A stretch of DNA of 64,000 bases from Halovulum sp039180525 (lineage in GTDB: Bacteria; Pseudomonadota; Alphaproteobacteria; Rhodobacterales; Rhodobacteraceae), in contig JBCDDF010000003.1 of NCBI GenBank assembly GCA_039180525.1, positions 107,944 through 171,943 of the forward strand. The letters run 5' to 3'. The notes under the pieces were generated by a model that saw nothing but the letters and a program-made list of their open reading frames with translations, did not search any database and had not been told where the DNA came from. A program made the position numbers and the translations under genes. This document shows, one piece after another, positions 7,392 through 16,270 of this stretch. How positions within the stretch are numbered: the stretch's first letter is position 1; every line of letters starts with the position of its first letter.

Positions 7392-8696
7392 TCAGTTCTC
7401 GCGGAACGCCTTGGTGAAATAATCCGACAGCGGCTTCACCAGATAGTTCAACGGCGTGCGGTCGCCGGTTTTGATAAAGGCTTCCACCGGCATGCCGGGC
7501 AACAGTTGCAGATTGCCCAGCTTGGCCGATTCCCCCTCCAGCGGCAGCAACTCGGCGCTGTAATAGGGGACCCCGGTGTTTTCGTCGGTAAAGGCATCCG
7601 CCGAGACCTTGGTCACCATGCCGGTGATTTCCGGCGTGAAGCGCTGATCGAATGCGGGAAAGCGCAGCGTCGCGGTCTGGCCGATATTGACCTGATCGAC
7701 ATGGATCGTCTCGATGCGGGCGCTGATCACCAGCGGGGTTTCCTGCGGCACCACATACATCAGCACATCCGCGGGGCGGATCACCTGGCGCGGCGTGTTC
7801 ACCGTGCGGCCATAGACGATGCCGTTGGCGGGCGAACGCACCTCAAGCCGCGACAATGTCTCCTGCATGCTCAATCGGCGCTCGCGCAGTTCGATCTCCC
7901 GGTAGTCCAACTCGCGCAGCGCGGTGATCGCCTCTTCGCGGATGCCGGCATTCAGGCGCAGGATCTCGATTTCCGCCTCGGAGATCTGCGCGCGCAACTG
8001 GGCGATCCGCGCCTCCAACTCGCCCAAGACACCGGCCATGCGGGCGTTCTCTCGCTCCAGCCCCATCACTTGCCGCTGCTGGGTCAGGCCCTGCTGAAGC
8101 ATGCGCTTTTCGTCGTCCAACTCTGCCGTGACGAAATCCCGCTGCTCGGTCATGGAGGCGATCTGCGCCAGTGTCCCATCGATCTGGCGTTCGATCTGGA
8201 TCTTGCGTTCGCGCAACTGGCTGATCTGCTGTTGCTGGTTGTCGCGACGCGCCTCGAACAACCGCCACTGACCGTCCATCAGGTCGCGGATATCGTCGCG
8301 CTCGGCGCCGATCGCCACAAGTTCTTCGTCGAACTGCAATTCGTCGGTGCCATCGCGTTCCGCCGTCAGCCGGGCCTTGCGGGCCAGGATCTCGAACAAC
8401 TGGCTTTCGATGATTGCCGCTTCGGTGCGGATCAACACATCGTCGAAGCGCAGCACGATATCGCCGGCCTGCACGATATCGCCGTCTTCGACCAGGATTT
8501 CGCCCACCACGCCGCCATCGGGGTGCTGGATCGCCTGACGATTGCCCTCGACCTCGATCTGGCCGGAGGAAATCACCGCGCCAGAGATGCTGGCCAGCGC
8601 CGACCAGGCACCGACGCCGAAAATCAGCACTGCCAGCGCGCCGAAGCCCAGGATCAGGGCGCGGCGGGGGTTCCAGGTTGCTTCCGGTTCGCTCAT
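7392..8696 (-). CDS. HlyD-family type I secretion periplasmic adaptor (PrsE/PrtE type)
   Basis: A 434-residue membrane fusion protein. A single N-terminal transmembrane helix (about residues 18-40) is followed by a lipoyl half-motif (IQHPDGGVVGEILVEDGDIV), a long coiled-coil hairpin of roughly 200 residues rich in Glu, Gln and Arg, the second lipoyl half (LEVRSPANGIVYG) and a C-terminal beta-barrel with the HlyD signature (GTPYYSAEL-like, YLVKPLSDY). It would bridge the inner-membrane ABC exporter to a TolC-like outer-membrane channel. The internal ATG at 8696 is chosen because GAGGAG lies just upstream; an ATG 24 nt earlier lacks a ribosome site and overlaps the ATPase gene. Confidence 0.92.
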   Translation of the reverse strand: MSEPEATWNPRRALILGFGALAVLIFGVGAWSALASISGAVISSGQIEVEGNRQAIQHPDGGVVGEILVEDGDIVQAGDIVLRFDDVLIRTEAAIIESQLFEILARKARLTAERDGTDELQFDEELVAIGAERDDIRDLMDGQWRLFEARRDNQQQQISQLRERKIQIERQIDGTLAQIASMTEQRDFVTAELDDEKRMLQQGLTQQRQVMGLERENARMAGVLGELEARIAQLRAQISEAEIEILRLNAGIREEAITALRELDYREIELRERRLSMQETLSRLEVRSPANGIVYGRTVNTPRQVIRPADVLMYVVPQETPLVISARIETIHVDQVNIGQTATLRFPAFDQRFTPEITGMVTKVSADAFTDENTGVPYYSAELLPLEGESAKLGNLQLLPGMPVEAFIKTGDRTPLNYLVKPLSDYFTKAFREN

Positions 8697-8709
8697 CTGT
8701 CCGCTCTCC

Positions 8710-10461
8710 TCACCCGGCATTGCTGCTGCCGCCGATCGTGCCGGCGACTTGGCTGTAGTTCTTAAGTTGCGCCTTCAAGACCTCGTCGCGTGGGCCAAAG
8801 GCCTTTCGCAGCCCGCCTTCCAGCACCAGGATGAGGTCGCATTCGGCGATGCCCGACGGGCGGTGGGCCATGATGATCACCGATCGGCCGACGGATTTCA
8901 TCTGTCGGATCGCGGCGTTCAGCGCCGCCTGGCCCTCGGCATCCAGGTTGGCGTTGGGTTCGTCCAACACCAGGATCGCCGGGTCGCCATACATCGCCCG
9001 CGCTAGTCCGATCCGCTGCCGCTGCCCACCCGAAAGGCGACGTCCGCCGGGGTTCAGCCGGGTGTCATAGCCATCCGGAAGGCTGAGGATCAGCTCATGC
9101 GCGCCGGCTTTCTTGGCCGCCGCCACCACCGCCTCGGGGTTCGGCTGCGCCTCCAGCCGGGCGATGTTCTCTGCAATGGTAGCACCGAACAACGCCACGT
9201 CCTGCGGCAGATACCCGATCGCGCGGCCCAAATCCTCGGGCGAGAACTGATCCAGCGTCGCGCCATCCAGCCGCACCTTGCCCGAGGCCGGTTGCCAGAT
9301 ACCCGTGAGCGCCCGCGCCAGCGTGGACTTGCCCGAGCCGCTTGGGCCGATCACGCCCAGCGCCTGGCCCTGATCCAGCCGAAAGCTCAGCATCCGCAGC
9401 GTCGCCACCTGCTCACCCGGCGGCACGACCGTGACCTGCTGCGCCTCCAGGATCGCACGCGGCGCCGGCAGCGGGGTGGGTTGTTCGAACGCCGGCGTGC
9501 GCGTCAGAAGTTCCTTCAACGACGTCCAGCCCTGCCGCGCGCGTTGGAACAGCGGCCAGCCGCCGATGGCCTGTTCGACCGGCGCCAGCGCCCGGCCCAT
9601 CAGGATCGAGCCGGCGATCATCGCGCCCGCGGTCAGCTCTGCCTGCAACACCAGATAGGCCCCCATGGCCAGCATCGCCGACTGCAGAAAGAAGCGAAAC
9701 GTCTTGGTGATGGTCGAATAGGTGCCGGTCTTGTCGCTGGAGGAAATCTGCGCCGCCAGCGCGGCATCGCGCGACTGCCGCCAGCGGGCGATGATGGCCG
9801 GCCGCATGCCCAGACCCTGCACCGCCTCGGCCTCTTCCCGCGCGCCCTCGGCAAAGGCGTCGGCCTGCGCCACCAGCGACGCGGCCTCGCGCACTGGTTT
9901 GGCGGTCGTGATCTGGTTCATCAGCGTGACGAAGACCAGCACCAGCCCGCCCGCGACCGCCAACCAGCCCAGCATCGGGTGGAAAATGAAGATCGCGAAG
10001 ATGAAGATCGGCGTCCAAGGCATGTCGAAGATGGCGAACAGCACGGGCGCCGACATGAACCGCTGCACCGCTTCCAGATCCTTCAGCCCCGTCGCGGGCC
10101 GGGCGCGTTCCTGCGGTGCCACGGCCCGGCGCAAAAGCGCCTCGAACACGCGATAGTCCAGCCCGGTCTGAAACTTGGCGCCCACCCGTGCCGCGATTCG
10201 GGCGCGGGCGTAATCCAACACCCCCATCAACCCATAAAGCAGCGCGACAAGAACGAAGAGCGCGGTCAGCGTCTCCTCCGAACGGCTGCCCAGTACGCGG
10301 TCATAGACCTGCAGCATGAACAGCGGCCCGGTCAGCATCAGCAAGTTGACGAAGACACTGAAAACACCGATCGACAGGAACAGGCCCTTGCCTTGTCCCA
10401 TCGCGTCGGCCAGTTCCACCCGCGCCTGCTCGGCTGCCACGGGCATCGCGACCTTGGCCAT
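8710..10461 (-). CDS. Type I secretion system permease/ATPase (PrsD/PrtD type)
   Basis: A 583-residue ABC exporter half-transporter. The first 300 residues hold the transmembrane domain, and the C-terminal nucleotide-binding domain has Walker A GPSGSGKSTLAR, signature LSGGQRQRIGLARAM and Walker B ILVLDEPNANLD. There is no N-terminal peptidase-like domain, as expected for the PrtD group that exports RTX proteins with a C-terminal signal. The adaptor gene follows 13 nt downstream. No RTX protein or TolC homologue is present nearby, so the cargo and outer-membrane partner must be encoded elsewhere. Confidence 0.93.
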   Translation of the reverse strand: MAKVAMPVAAEQARVELADAMGQGKGLFLSIGVFSVFVNLLMLTGPLFMLQVYDRVLGSRSEETLTALFVLVALLYGLMGVLDYARARIAARVGAKFQTGLDYRVFEALLRRAVAPQERARPATGLKDLEAVQRFMSAPVLFAIFDMPWTPIFIFAIFIFHPMLGWLAVAGGLVLVFVTLMNQITTAKPVREAASLVAQADAFAEGAREEAEAVQGLGMRPAIIARWRQSRDAALAAQISSSDKTGTYSTITKTFRFFLQSAMLAMGAYLVLQAELTAGAMIAGSILMGRALAPVEQAIGGWPLFQRARQGWTSLKELLTRTPAFEQPTPLPAPRAILEAQQVTVVPPGEQVATLRMLSFRLDQGQALGVIGPSGSGKSTLARALTGIWQPASGKVRLDGATLDQFSPEDLGRAIGYLPQDVALFGATIAENIARLEAQPNPEAVVAAAKKAGAHELILSLPDGYDTRLNPGGRRLSGGQRQRIGLARAMYGDPAILVLDEPNANLDAEGQAALNAAIRQMKSVGRSVIIMAHRPSGIAECDLILVLEGGLRKAFGPRDEVLKAQLKNYSQVAGTIGGSSNAG

Positions 10462-10617
10462 ATTCAGCTTTCCTCCCCTGCCTCTCGTTCACGGCCCTCG
10501 CACAAGGGCCGTTCACACTATATGACACAGTCGACGGTACAGATCACTTTCCGCTTAGGGGGCCTTTCGTGGACTGCGACTTTGAATATACAAACCACGT
10601 AAACGGACGATAGCGGC

Positions 10618-11376
10618 ATGAGCGGTTACCAAACCTTTAAGCGGTATACAAACCGCTTGTGTGGGCTTCTGCTGGTTGCAGCGGTGGCCGGATGCGCGGA
10701 ACCTCAGATCGTTTCCGCCGATGCGCCTGACCCGTTCGCGCCGGTCAACAGGGCCGTACACCAATTCAACAAGGGCGCCGACACGGTGCTGATCCGCCCC
10801 TTGTCCAAGGGCTACGTCACGGCCGTGCCCGGGCCGCTGCGGCGCGGGATCAGCAACGGCGCGAACAACCTGGCGCAGCCGCTTTACGTCGCCAATCACC
10901 TGCTGCAGGGCGATGTGGAGGCGGCGGGGACGGCGTTTTTCCGCTTTGGCATGAACACCACCGTGGGCCTGGCGGGGTTGCTGGACCCGGCCACCGAAGC
11001 CGGGCTTGCGGACAATCCGACCGATTTCGGCGAAACGCTGGCGGTCTGGGGTCTGCCCAGCGGACCTTATGTCGAACTGCCGATCCTGGGCCCCAGCACG
11101 GTCCGCGGCACCGTCGGGCAGGTCACCGAAATCGTGGGCGATCCGCTGTTTTTCGTCATCGATGACGAATTCATCGCCATCCCGATCGCGGTCGAGGTCG
11201 GGGCGCTGCTGCAGACCCGGCAGGATTTCGCCCGCGTCATTGATGCGCTGCTTTATGAAAGCGCGGACAGCTACAACGCCTCGCGTATCGCTTATCTGCA
11301 AAACCGCGCGCGCGAGTTGAACGAGGGCTTGGCCCTGGAGGAACTGGACTTGGAGGATCCCTTTGCGTTCGAATGA
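10618..11376 (+). CDS. mlaA: MlaA/VacJ outer-membrane lipoprotein
   Basis: A 252-residue lipoprotein with a signal peptide ending in a lipobox AVAGC, Cys26. The MlaA signature ADAPDPFAPVNRAVHQFNKGAD follows, then FFRFGMNTTVGLAGLLDPA and GLPSGPYVELPILGPSTVRGTVG. MlaA removes mislocalised phospholipid from the outer leaflet of the outer membrane and hands it to MlaC. The gene overlaps mlaC by 14 nt. The inner-membrane MlaFEDB parts are not in this window. Confidence 0.93.
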   Translation: MSGYQTFKRYTNRLCGLLLVAAVAGCAEPQIVSADAPDPFAPVNRAVHQFNKGADTVLIRPLSKGYVTAVPGPLRRGISNGANNLAQPLYVANHLLQGDVEAAGTAFFRFGMNTTVGLAGLLDPATEAGLADNPTDFGETLAVWGLPSGPYVELPILGPSTVRGTVGQVTEIVGDPLFFVIDDEFIAIPIAVEVGALLQTRQDFARVIDALLYESADSYNASRIAYLQNRARELNEGLALEELDLEDPFAFE

Positions 11377-11971
11377 TCTCAAAGCCACCCGCCGCGGCCT
11401 GCTTCTGACGGGGCTCGCGGCGCTCGCGTGGCCGCGCGCCGCCCTGGCCCTGACCACCGCCGAAGCCACTCAACTGATCGAGCGGGTGATGTCGGACACG
11501 ATGACCATCGTGAATTCCAACGCCAGCACCGCGCAGGCGCTGACCCGGTTCGAGCAGGTGTTCGAGAAACACGCCGATGTTCCGGTTATCGCTCGCTCCG
11601 TTCTGGGCCAGCCCTGGCGCGGCGCCAGCCCAGCGCAGCAAAGGGCGTTCTCGACCGCGTTCCGGGGCTATCTGGCGCGCAAGTACGGCCGTGAGTTCCG
11701 TGAATTCCGCGGCTCCCGCGTGGAGATCACGCGCGCCGTGGATCAGGGCAATCGCGGGATCGTGGTCAGCACCGTGCTGACCATCCCTGGCAGCCCGCCG
11801 ATTTCCGTGGACTGGCAGGTGACCGACCGCAGCGGCCAGCCCAAGATGTTCAACCTTTTCATCGAAGGCATCTCGATGCTGTCCACCGAACGATCGGAAG
11901 TCCGCGCGATTCTGGAAGGGCACCGCAACGATCTGAACGCGCTGATCGCCGACCTCAACCGCCGGGGCTGA
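11363..11971 (+). CDS. mlaC: MlaC/Ttg2D-type periplasmic phospholipid carrier
   Basis: A 202-residue exported protein. The N-terminus KATRRGLLLTGLAALAWPRA looks like a signal peptide with a twin arginine, cleaved near ALA. The mature part fits MlaC/Ttg2D: LIERVMSDTM, the FRGYLARKYGREF helix and VDWQVTDRSGQPKMFNLFIEGISM. MlaC shuttles phospholipid between MlaA and the MlaFEDB ABC transporter. The TTG start at 11363 is supported by GGAGG just upstream inside mlaA. A gene pair mlaA-mlaC without mlaFED is notable. Confidence 0.9.
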   Translation: MRSNDLKATRRGLLLTGLAALAWPRAALALTTAEATQLIERVMSDTMTIVNSNASTAQALTRFEQVFEKHADVPVIARSVLGQPWRGASPAQQRAFSTAFRGYLARKYGREFREFRGSRVEITRAVDQGNRGIVVSTVLTIPGSPPISVDWQVTDRSGQPKMFNLFIEGISMLSTERSEVRAILEGHRNDLNALIADLNRRG

Positions 11972-12018
11972 CGCTCCCCCAGCCAAATTCGCAGGGCGCG
12001 GGCCCGGCGCGAACACTC

Positions 12019-12077
12019 CGGAAACGAAGAAGCGGTGACACCGCGGTCGCGTCGTGTGGCCCGCTTCTTCGGTTCCC
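12019..12077. terminator. Long imperfect inverted repeat between convergent genes
   Basis: The arms around 12020-12035 and 12061-12076 share GAAGAAGCGG/CCGCTTCTTC, with further pairing outward and inward (ACAC/GTGT), forming a stem of about 16 bp or more. It lies between the ends of mlaC (plus) and the PBP1A gene (minus), so it could terminate both. There is no T-run on either side, so intrinsic termination is not assured. Confidence 0.55.
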
Positions 12078-12122
12078 AAATCTCCCCGCCGAAGGCATCC
12101 CGCTGCGGCGCGGGCGTGCGCG

Positions 12123-14168
12123 TCAGTTGCTCAGACCGAACAGCGCGTCCAACACACGGTTCACGACCGTATCCGCCTGGTGTTCGGCCGCCATCGCGAC
12201 CGGGGGGCGCGGGGGTTCGGGGATGATCATCGGCAGTGGCCGGGGCGGCAGGCCCTGGTGGGCGCGGGCCATGGTCTCGTGCCAGATCTCGGCTGGCAGG
12301 CCGCTGCCGGTGACGCCGGTCAGCGGGGTGTTGTCGTCATAACCCATCCACACGCCGGCGACGTAATCGCCGGTGAAACCAACGAACCAGGCATCGCGTG
12401 CCGCCTGCGTGGTGCCGGTCTTGCCGGCTGCCGGGCGGCCGTCCAGTGCGGCACGGCCGCCGGAGCCGCGCGCCACGACCTCGGCCAGCATATAGACCAG
12501 ATGCCCGGCGGCGCGCGGATCCATCACCTGGATCGGCGATTTGCGGTCCGACCCCATTAGCTGGAGCCCCTCGCCCTTCAGGCCAAGCTTGATCAGCCCA
12601 TAGGGCACCGACCGGCGGCCGCCGTTCAGGATGCCGGCATAGGCCCCGGTCAGCTCCAACAGCGTCAGTTCCGATACGCCCAGCGCCACCGACGGACCGT
12701 CCGCCAGCGGGCTGTCGATACCGAAATCCTGGGCGATGGCGCGGATGCGGGCGCGGCCGGCAAACTCCGACACCCGCACGGCGACTGTATTGATCGACCG
12801 CGCCAATGCCTCGGTCAGGGTCATTGGGCCGTAGAATTCACGGGTGTAGTTTTGCGGGCTCCATGGGCCCGAACCCGGCACGTCGATGGTGATCGGCGCA
12901 TCCTCGAAGATGTCGTTCGGGGTCAGCCCGGCCTGCAGCCCGGCGGCATAGATCAGCGGCTTGAACGCCGAACCCGGCTGGCGCAATGCCTGCGTGGCGC
13001 GGTTGAACTGTCCGGCGGCGCCGCTTTTGCGCCCGCCCACCATCGCACGCACGGCGCCGTCGGGCGACAGGATGACAATGGCCGCCTGCGCCTTCGACCC
13101 CGGCTTGACCTTTGTGTCGAAGACATGGGCCAAAGCCTCTTCCGCGGCGCGTTGCAATCCGGGGTCGAAGGTGGTGGCGATGACCACGTCCTCGGTGGTC
13201 GACCGGGTCAGAAAACTGGGTCCGGCGGCCATGACCCAATCGGCGAAGTAACCGCCCGTCCGCGCCTGAGCGGCCGGCGAAAGCTGGGCCGGGTTGGCGC
13301 GCGCGATCTCTGCCTCGACCCGGGTCAGATGGCCCTGATCGGCCATCAGGCCGATGATGACATTGGCGCGGTTCTGTGCCACGCCGATATCCCGGGTCGG
13401 GGCAAAGCGCGACGGCGCCTTCAACAACCCGGCCAGCATCGCCGCCTCTGCCGGGCTGACATCGCGGGTCGATTTTCCGAAATAGCGGCGCGCGGCGGCC
13501 TCGAACCCCTGCGCGCCGGCGCCCAGATAGGCGCGGTTCAGATAGATTGAGAGGATATCGTTCTTGGAATACTTCGCCTCCATCGCCAGAACGATGGGCA
13601 CCTGGCGGATATGGCGTTCCAAGGACCGCGTGTTGCCGAAGAACAGAAGCTTGGCGACTTGCTGGGTGATGGTCGAACCACCCTGCACCACGCGGCCGGC
13701 GCGCAGGTTCGCGACCATGGCGCGCGAGATGCCGCGCGGGTCCAGCCCGAAATGGCGATAGAAGCGTTTGTCCTCGGTCGCCAGCACCGCGTTGACCAGA
13801 TGCGGCGAGGCGGTCTCCGTCCGCGTGGTCACGTATTGGGCACCGCGCCAGGCAAAGACCTGATCATTGCGGTCCAAAAGCGTCACCGAGCCCTGGTCGC
13901 GCCCATCCAGAAGCTGCTCCATCGGCGGCAGCGTGGCGTAATAATAAAGCGTCGCGCCGCCGAGGATCAGCCCGCCCAGCACCGCGGCACGGATCCCGAC
14001 CCACCAGGCGACGCGCCACAAAAGCGTCAGCAACAGAAACCGCAGCATACGTTCGAACAGCCCTGCGCGGCGCACGGGCCGCTTTGGCGCGCGCCGGCTG
14101 CTGCGGCGGGACGTGGTCGTATTGCGCGGCCGCCGGCGGCGGTCGCGGGTTTTGCCTGTGCGGGCCAT
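12123..14168 (-). CDS. Class A penicillin-binding protein (PBP1A/1C-like transglycosylase-transpeptidase)
   Basis: A 681-residue bifunctional peptidoglycan synthase. A very basic cytoplasmic tail (residues 1-40, Arg-rich) precedes one membrane helix. The GT51 glycosyltransferase domain shows TEDKRFYRHFGLDPRGI, GGSTITQQVAK and EAKYSKNDILSIYLN. The transpeptidase domain has the acylating serine in GSAFKPLIY, the SIN motif in ARSINTVAVR and the KTGTT motif. The start at 14168 is preferred over an in-frame start 81 nt earlier because the basic tail begins there. There is no OB-fold insert, consistent with the short length compared with E. coli PBP1A. Confidence 0.92.
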   Translation of the reverse strand: MARTGKTRDRRRRPRNTTTSRRSSRRAPKRPVRRAGLFERMLRFLLLTLLWRVAWWVGIRAAVLGGLILGGATLYYYATLPPMEQLLDGRDQGSVTLLDRNDQVFAWRGAQYVTTRTETASPHLVNAVLATEDKRFYRHFGLDPRGISRAMVANLRAGRVVQGGSTITQQVAKLLFFGNTRSLERHIRQVPIVLAMEAKYSKNDILSIYLNRAYLGAGAQGFEAAARRYFGKSTRDVSPAEAAMLAGLLKAPSRFAPTRDIGVAQNRANVIIGLMADQGHLTRVEAEIARANPAQLSPAAQARTGGYFADWVMAAGPSFLTRSTTEDVVIATTFDPGLQRAAEEALAHVFDTKVKPGSKAQAAIVILSPDGAVRAMVGGRKSGAAGQFNRATQALRQPGSAFKPLIYAAGLQAGLTPNDIFEDAPITIDVPGSGPWSPQNYTREFYGPMTLTEALARSINTVAVRVSEFAGRARIRAIAQDFGIDSPLADGPSVALGVSELTLLELTGAYAGILNGGRRSVPYGLIKLGLKGEGLQLMGSDRKSPIQVMDPRAAGHLVYMLAEVVARGSGGRAALDGRPAAGKTGTTQAARDAWFVGFTGDYVAGVWMGYDDNTPLTGVTGSGLPAEIWHETMARAHQGLPPRPLPMIIPEPPRPPVAMAAEHQADTVVNRVLDALFGLSN

Positions 14169-14399
14169 GTGCCTGGCCTTCGGTTGTTTACCTGCTCTCG
14201 TTGCGCGCGACCGTACCCGGATTGGCGCGCGTTGTAGAGCAAAAAACACAGGCTTTGCGATCTGGTCAAATTTTAATCAGATGCCCTGAGACATGCATCT
14301 TTTCCCTTCGAAATCCGGGAATCTGCGCAGGGGCCAGGCGCATAAACAGGCAAATCGCTGGCCAAGCCGCCCTGCCGCCTCTTCTGTCCGCCCTGTCAA

Positions 14400-14436
14400 C
14401 GGCCGGGCATCCCGGCCGCACACAAGAACTATGTGC
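14400..14436 (+). promoter_or_regulatory. Two consecutive hairpins in the glnK leader
   Basis: A perfect hairpin CGGCCGGG-CAT-CCCGGCCG (14400-14418) is followed directly by GCACA-N9-TGTGC (14418-14436), ending about 19 nt before the glnK ATG and just before the GGGAG/AAGGGG ribosome-site area. They could be RNA structures or part of an operator. A loose NtrC-like dyad TGCGC-N9-GCGCA at 14324-14342 lies further upstream, but its spacing is off the usual consensus. I see no convincing sigma-54 promoter. Confidence 0.4.
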
Positions 14437-14455
14437 GGGAGAGTAAGGGGACAAA

Positions 14456-14794
14456 ATGAAACTCATCATCGCCGTCATAAAACCGTTCAAGCTGGAGGAG
14501 GTCCGCGAGGCGCTCACCGGCCTGGGCGTGCAGGGCCTGATGGTGTCCGAGGTCAAAGGCTATGGCCGACAGGCCGGCCATACCGAGATCTATCGGGGCG
14601 CCGAATACGTCGTGAACTTCGTGCCAAAGGTGAAACTGGAGCTGGTCGTGGCCGACGAACTTGTCGCCGGCGTGGTGGAGGCGCTGTCCTCCACCGCCAA
14701 GACCGGCAAGATCGGCGACGGCAAGGTGTTCGTGCTGCCGGTGGAACAGGCCCTGCGGGTGCGCACGGGCGAAACCGGTGAAGAGGCGCTGTAA
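14456..14794 (+). CDS. glnK: P-II family nitrogen regulatory protein GlnK
   Basis: A 112-residue P-II protein, exactly the family length. The T-loop GRQAGHTEIYRGAEYVVNF contains Tyr51, the uridylylation site, and the B-loop GKIGDGKVFV is intact. It senses 2-oxoglutarate and ATP/ADP and, when de-uridylylated, plugs the ammonium channel. It sits 27 nt upstream of amtB in the conserved glnK-amtB pair. AAGGGG lies just ahead of the ATG. Confidence 0.96.
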   Translation: MKLIIAVIKPFKLEEVREALTGLGVQGLMVSEVKGYGRQAGHTEIYRGAEYVVNFVPKVKLELVVADELVAGVVEALSSTAKTGKIGDGKVFVLPVEQALRVRTGETGEEAL

Positions 14795-14821
14795 AGCGGC
14801 CCCCAGCGAGTGAGAGACAAC

Positions 14822-16180
14822 ATGTACAAGATGCTGAAAACCCTTGGCCTGACGGCCGCACCGCTGCTGGCGGTGACGCCGCTTCTGGCCCAAGACGCAG
14901 ATGCCGCGGCCGCCACGGCAGAGGCCGCCGCGCACACGCAATGGATCCTGACCACGCTGCTGTTTCTGGTCGGCGGGTTCCTGGTCATGTGGATGGCCGC
15001 GGGCTTTGCCATGCTGGAGGCCGGGCTGGTCCGGTCCAAGAATGTGACCATGCAGTTGACCAAGAATGTCGGGCTGTTTTCGATCGCCGCGATCATGTAC
15101 TACCTGATCGGCTATAATCTGATGTACCCGCTGGGCGACTGGACCATCGGGTCGGACGAGACCGGCGGCTATCTGGGCATTCTGTTCTCGGTCGCCGTGC
15201 TGGAGCCGGTGGGCGTCGCCGCGGATGCGGTGGACGATGCCGGCTATGCCTCCACCGGGTCGGATTACTTCTTCCAGCTGATGTTCTGCGGCGCCACTGC
15301 CTCGATCGTCTCGGGCGCCTTGGCCGAGCGGATCAAGCTGTGGCCGTTCCTGATCTTCACCATCGTGCTGACCGGTGTGCTTTACCCGATCCAGGCGTCG
15401 TGGAAATGGGGCGGCGGCTTCTTGGACACCCAGTGGGGCTTCCTGGATTTCGCCGGCTCGACGGTCGTGCATTCGGTGGGCGGCTGGGCCGCGCTGGCCG
15501 GGGCGATCCTGCTGGGCGCGCGCGCCGGCAAATACAGGGATGGGCAGGTGACGCCGATGCTGGGCTCGAACATGCCGCTGGCGACGCTGGGCACGTTCAT
15601 CCTGTGGCTGGGCTGGTTCGGCTTTAACGGCGGCTCGCAACTGGCGATGGGCACCATCGGCGATGCGGCCGATGTCAGCCGGATCTTCGCCAACACCAAT
15701 ACCGCCGCGGCCGGGGGTGCGCTGACCGCGCTGGTCCTGACCCAGGTGATGTATGGCAAGGTCGACCTGACCATGGTGCTGAACGGCGCCCTGGCCGGGT
15801 TGGTGTCGATCACCGCAGAGCCGCTGACGCCCTCGCTGGGCATGGCAACGATCATCGGTGCCGTGGGCGGGGTGATCGTGGTGTTCGGTGTGCCGTTCCT
15901 GGACCGGCTGAAGATCGACGACGTCGTCGGCGCCATCCCGGTGCACCTGTTCGCAGGCATCTGGGGCACGATGGCGGTGCTGCTGACCAATAGGGATGCC
16001 ACCTTCATGGGTCAGTTGATCCCGATCATCATCGTCGGGGTGTTCGTCTTTGCCCTGTCCTTCGTGGTCTGGATGATCCTCAAGGCGGCCATGGGCATCC
16101 GCGTGGACGAAGAGGCGGAGGTCAACGGACTCGACACCTCTGAACTGGGGATGGAGGCCTATCCCGAGTTCACTACCTGA
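14822..16180 (+). CDS. amtB: Ammonium transporter AmtB
   Basis: A 452-residue Amt/Rh-family channel for ammonium uptake, with an N-terminal signal-like segment (TAAPLLAVTPLLAQ) followed by eleven predicted membrane helices. Conserved blocks include WMAAGFAMLEAGLVRSKN, CGATASIVSGALAERIK, the DFAGSTVVHSVGGWAALAGA region with the first pore His, and WLGWFGFNGGS. A GTG 12 nt upstream in frame is possible; the ATG is preferred as the natural signal-peptide start. The strong terminator at 16221-16250 ends the glnK-amtB unit. Confidence 0.95.
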   Translation: MYKMLKTLGLTAAPLLAVTPLLAQDADAAAATAEAAAHTQWILTTLLFLVGGFLVMWMAAGFAMLEAGLVRSKNVTMQLTKNVGLFSIAAIMYYLIGYNLMYPLGDWTIGSDETGGYLGILFSVAVLEPVGVAADAVDDAGYASTGSDYFFQLMFCGATASIVSGALAERIKLWPFLIFTIVLTGVLYPIQASWKWGGGFLDTQWGFLDFAGSTVVHSVGGWAALAGAILLGARAGKYRDGQVTPMLGSNMPLATLGTFILWLGWFGFNGGSQLAMGTIGDAADVSRIFANTNTAAAGGALTALVLTQVMYGKVDLTMVLNGALAGLVSITAEPLTPSLGMATIIGAVGGVIVVFGVPFLDRLKIDDVVGAIPVHLFAGIWGTMAVLLTNRDATFMGQLIPIIIVGVFVFALSFVVWMILKAAMGIRVDEEAEVNGLDTSELGMEAYPEFTT

Positions 16181-16220
16181 CACGGCAAACTTGCCGTCCG
16201 GGCGCTGACCCGGAAGAATG

Positions 16221-16250
16221 GCCCCGGGTACTTTGCCCGGGGCTTTTTTC
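16221..16250 (+). terminator. Rho-independent terminator of glnK-amtB
   Basis: A perfect 8-bp GC stem GCCCCGGG / CCCGGGGC with a 7-nt loop is followed by TTTTTTC, 40 nt after the amtB stop. It is the clearest intrinsic terminator in the window. Confidence 0.92.
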
Positions 16251-16270
16251 GTCGAAACGGGGGATGAGAC

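Noticed and set aside
14324..14342. NtrC binding site upstream of glnK
   Set aside because: Half-sites resemble the consensus but the spacing is two bases too long, so it is mentioned only as a loose dyad.
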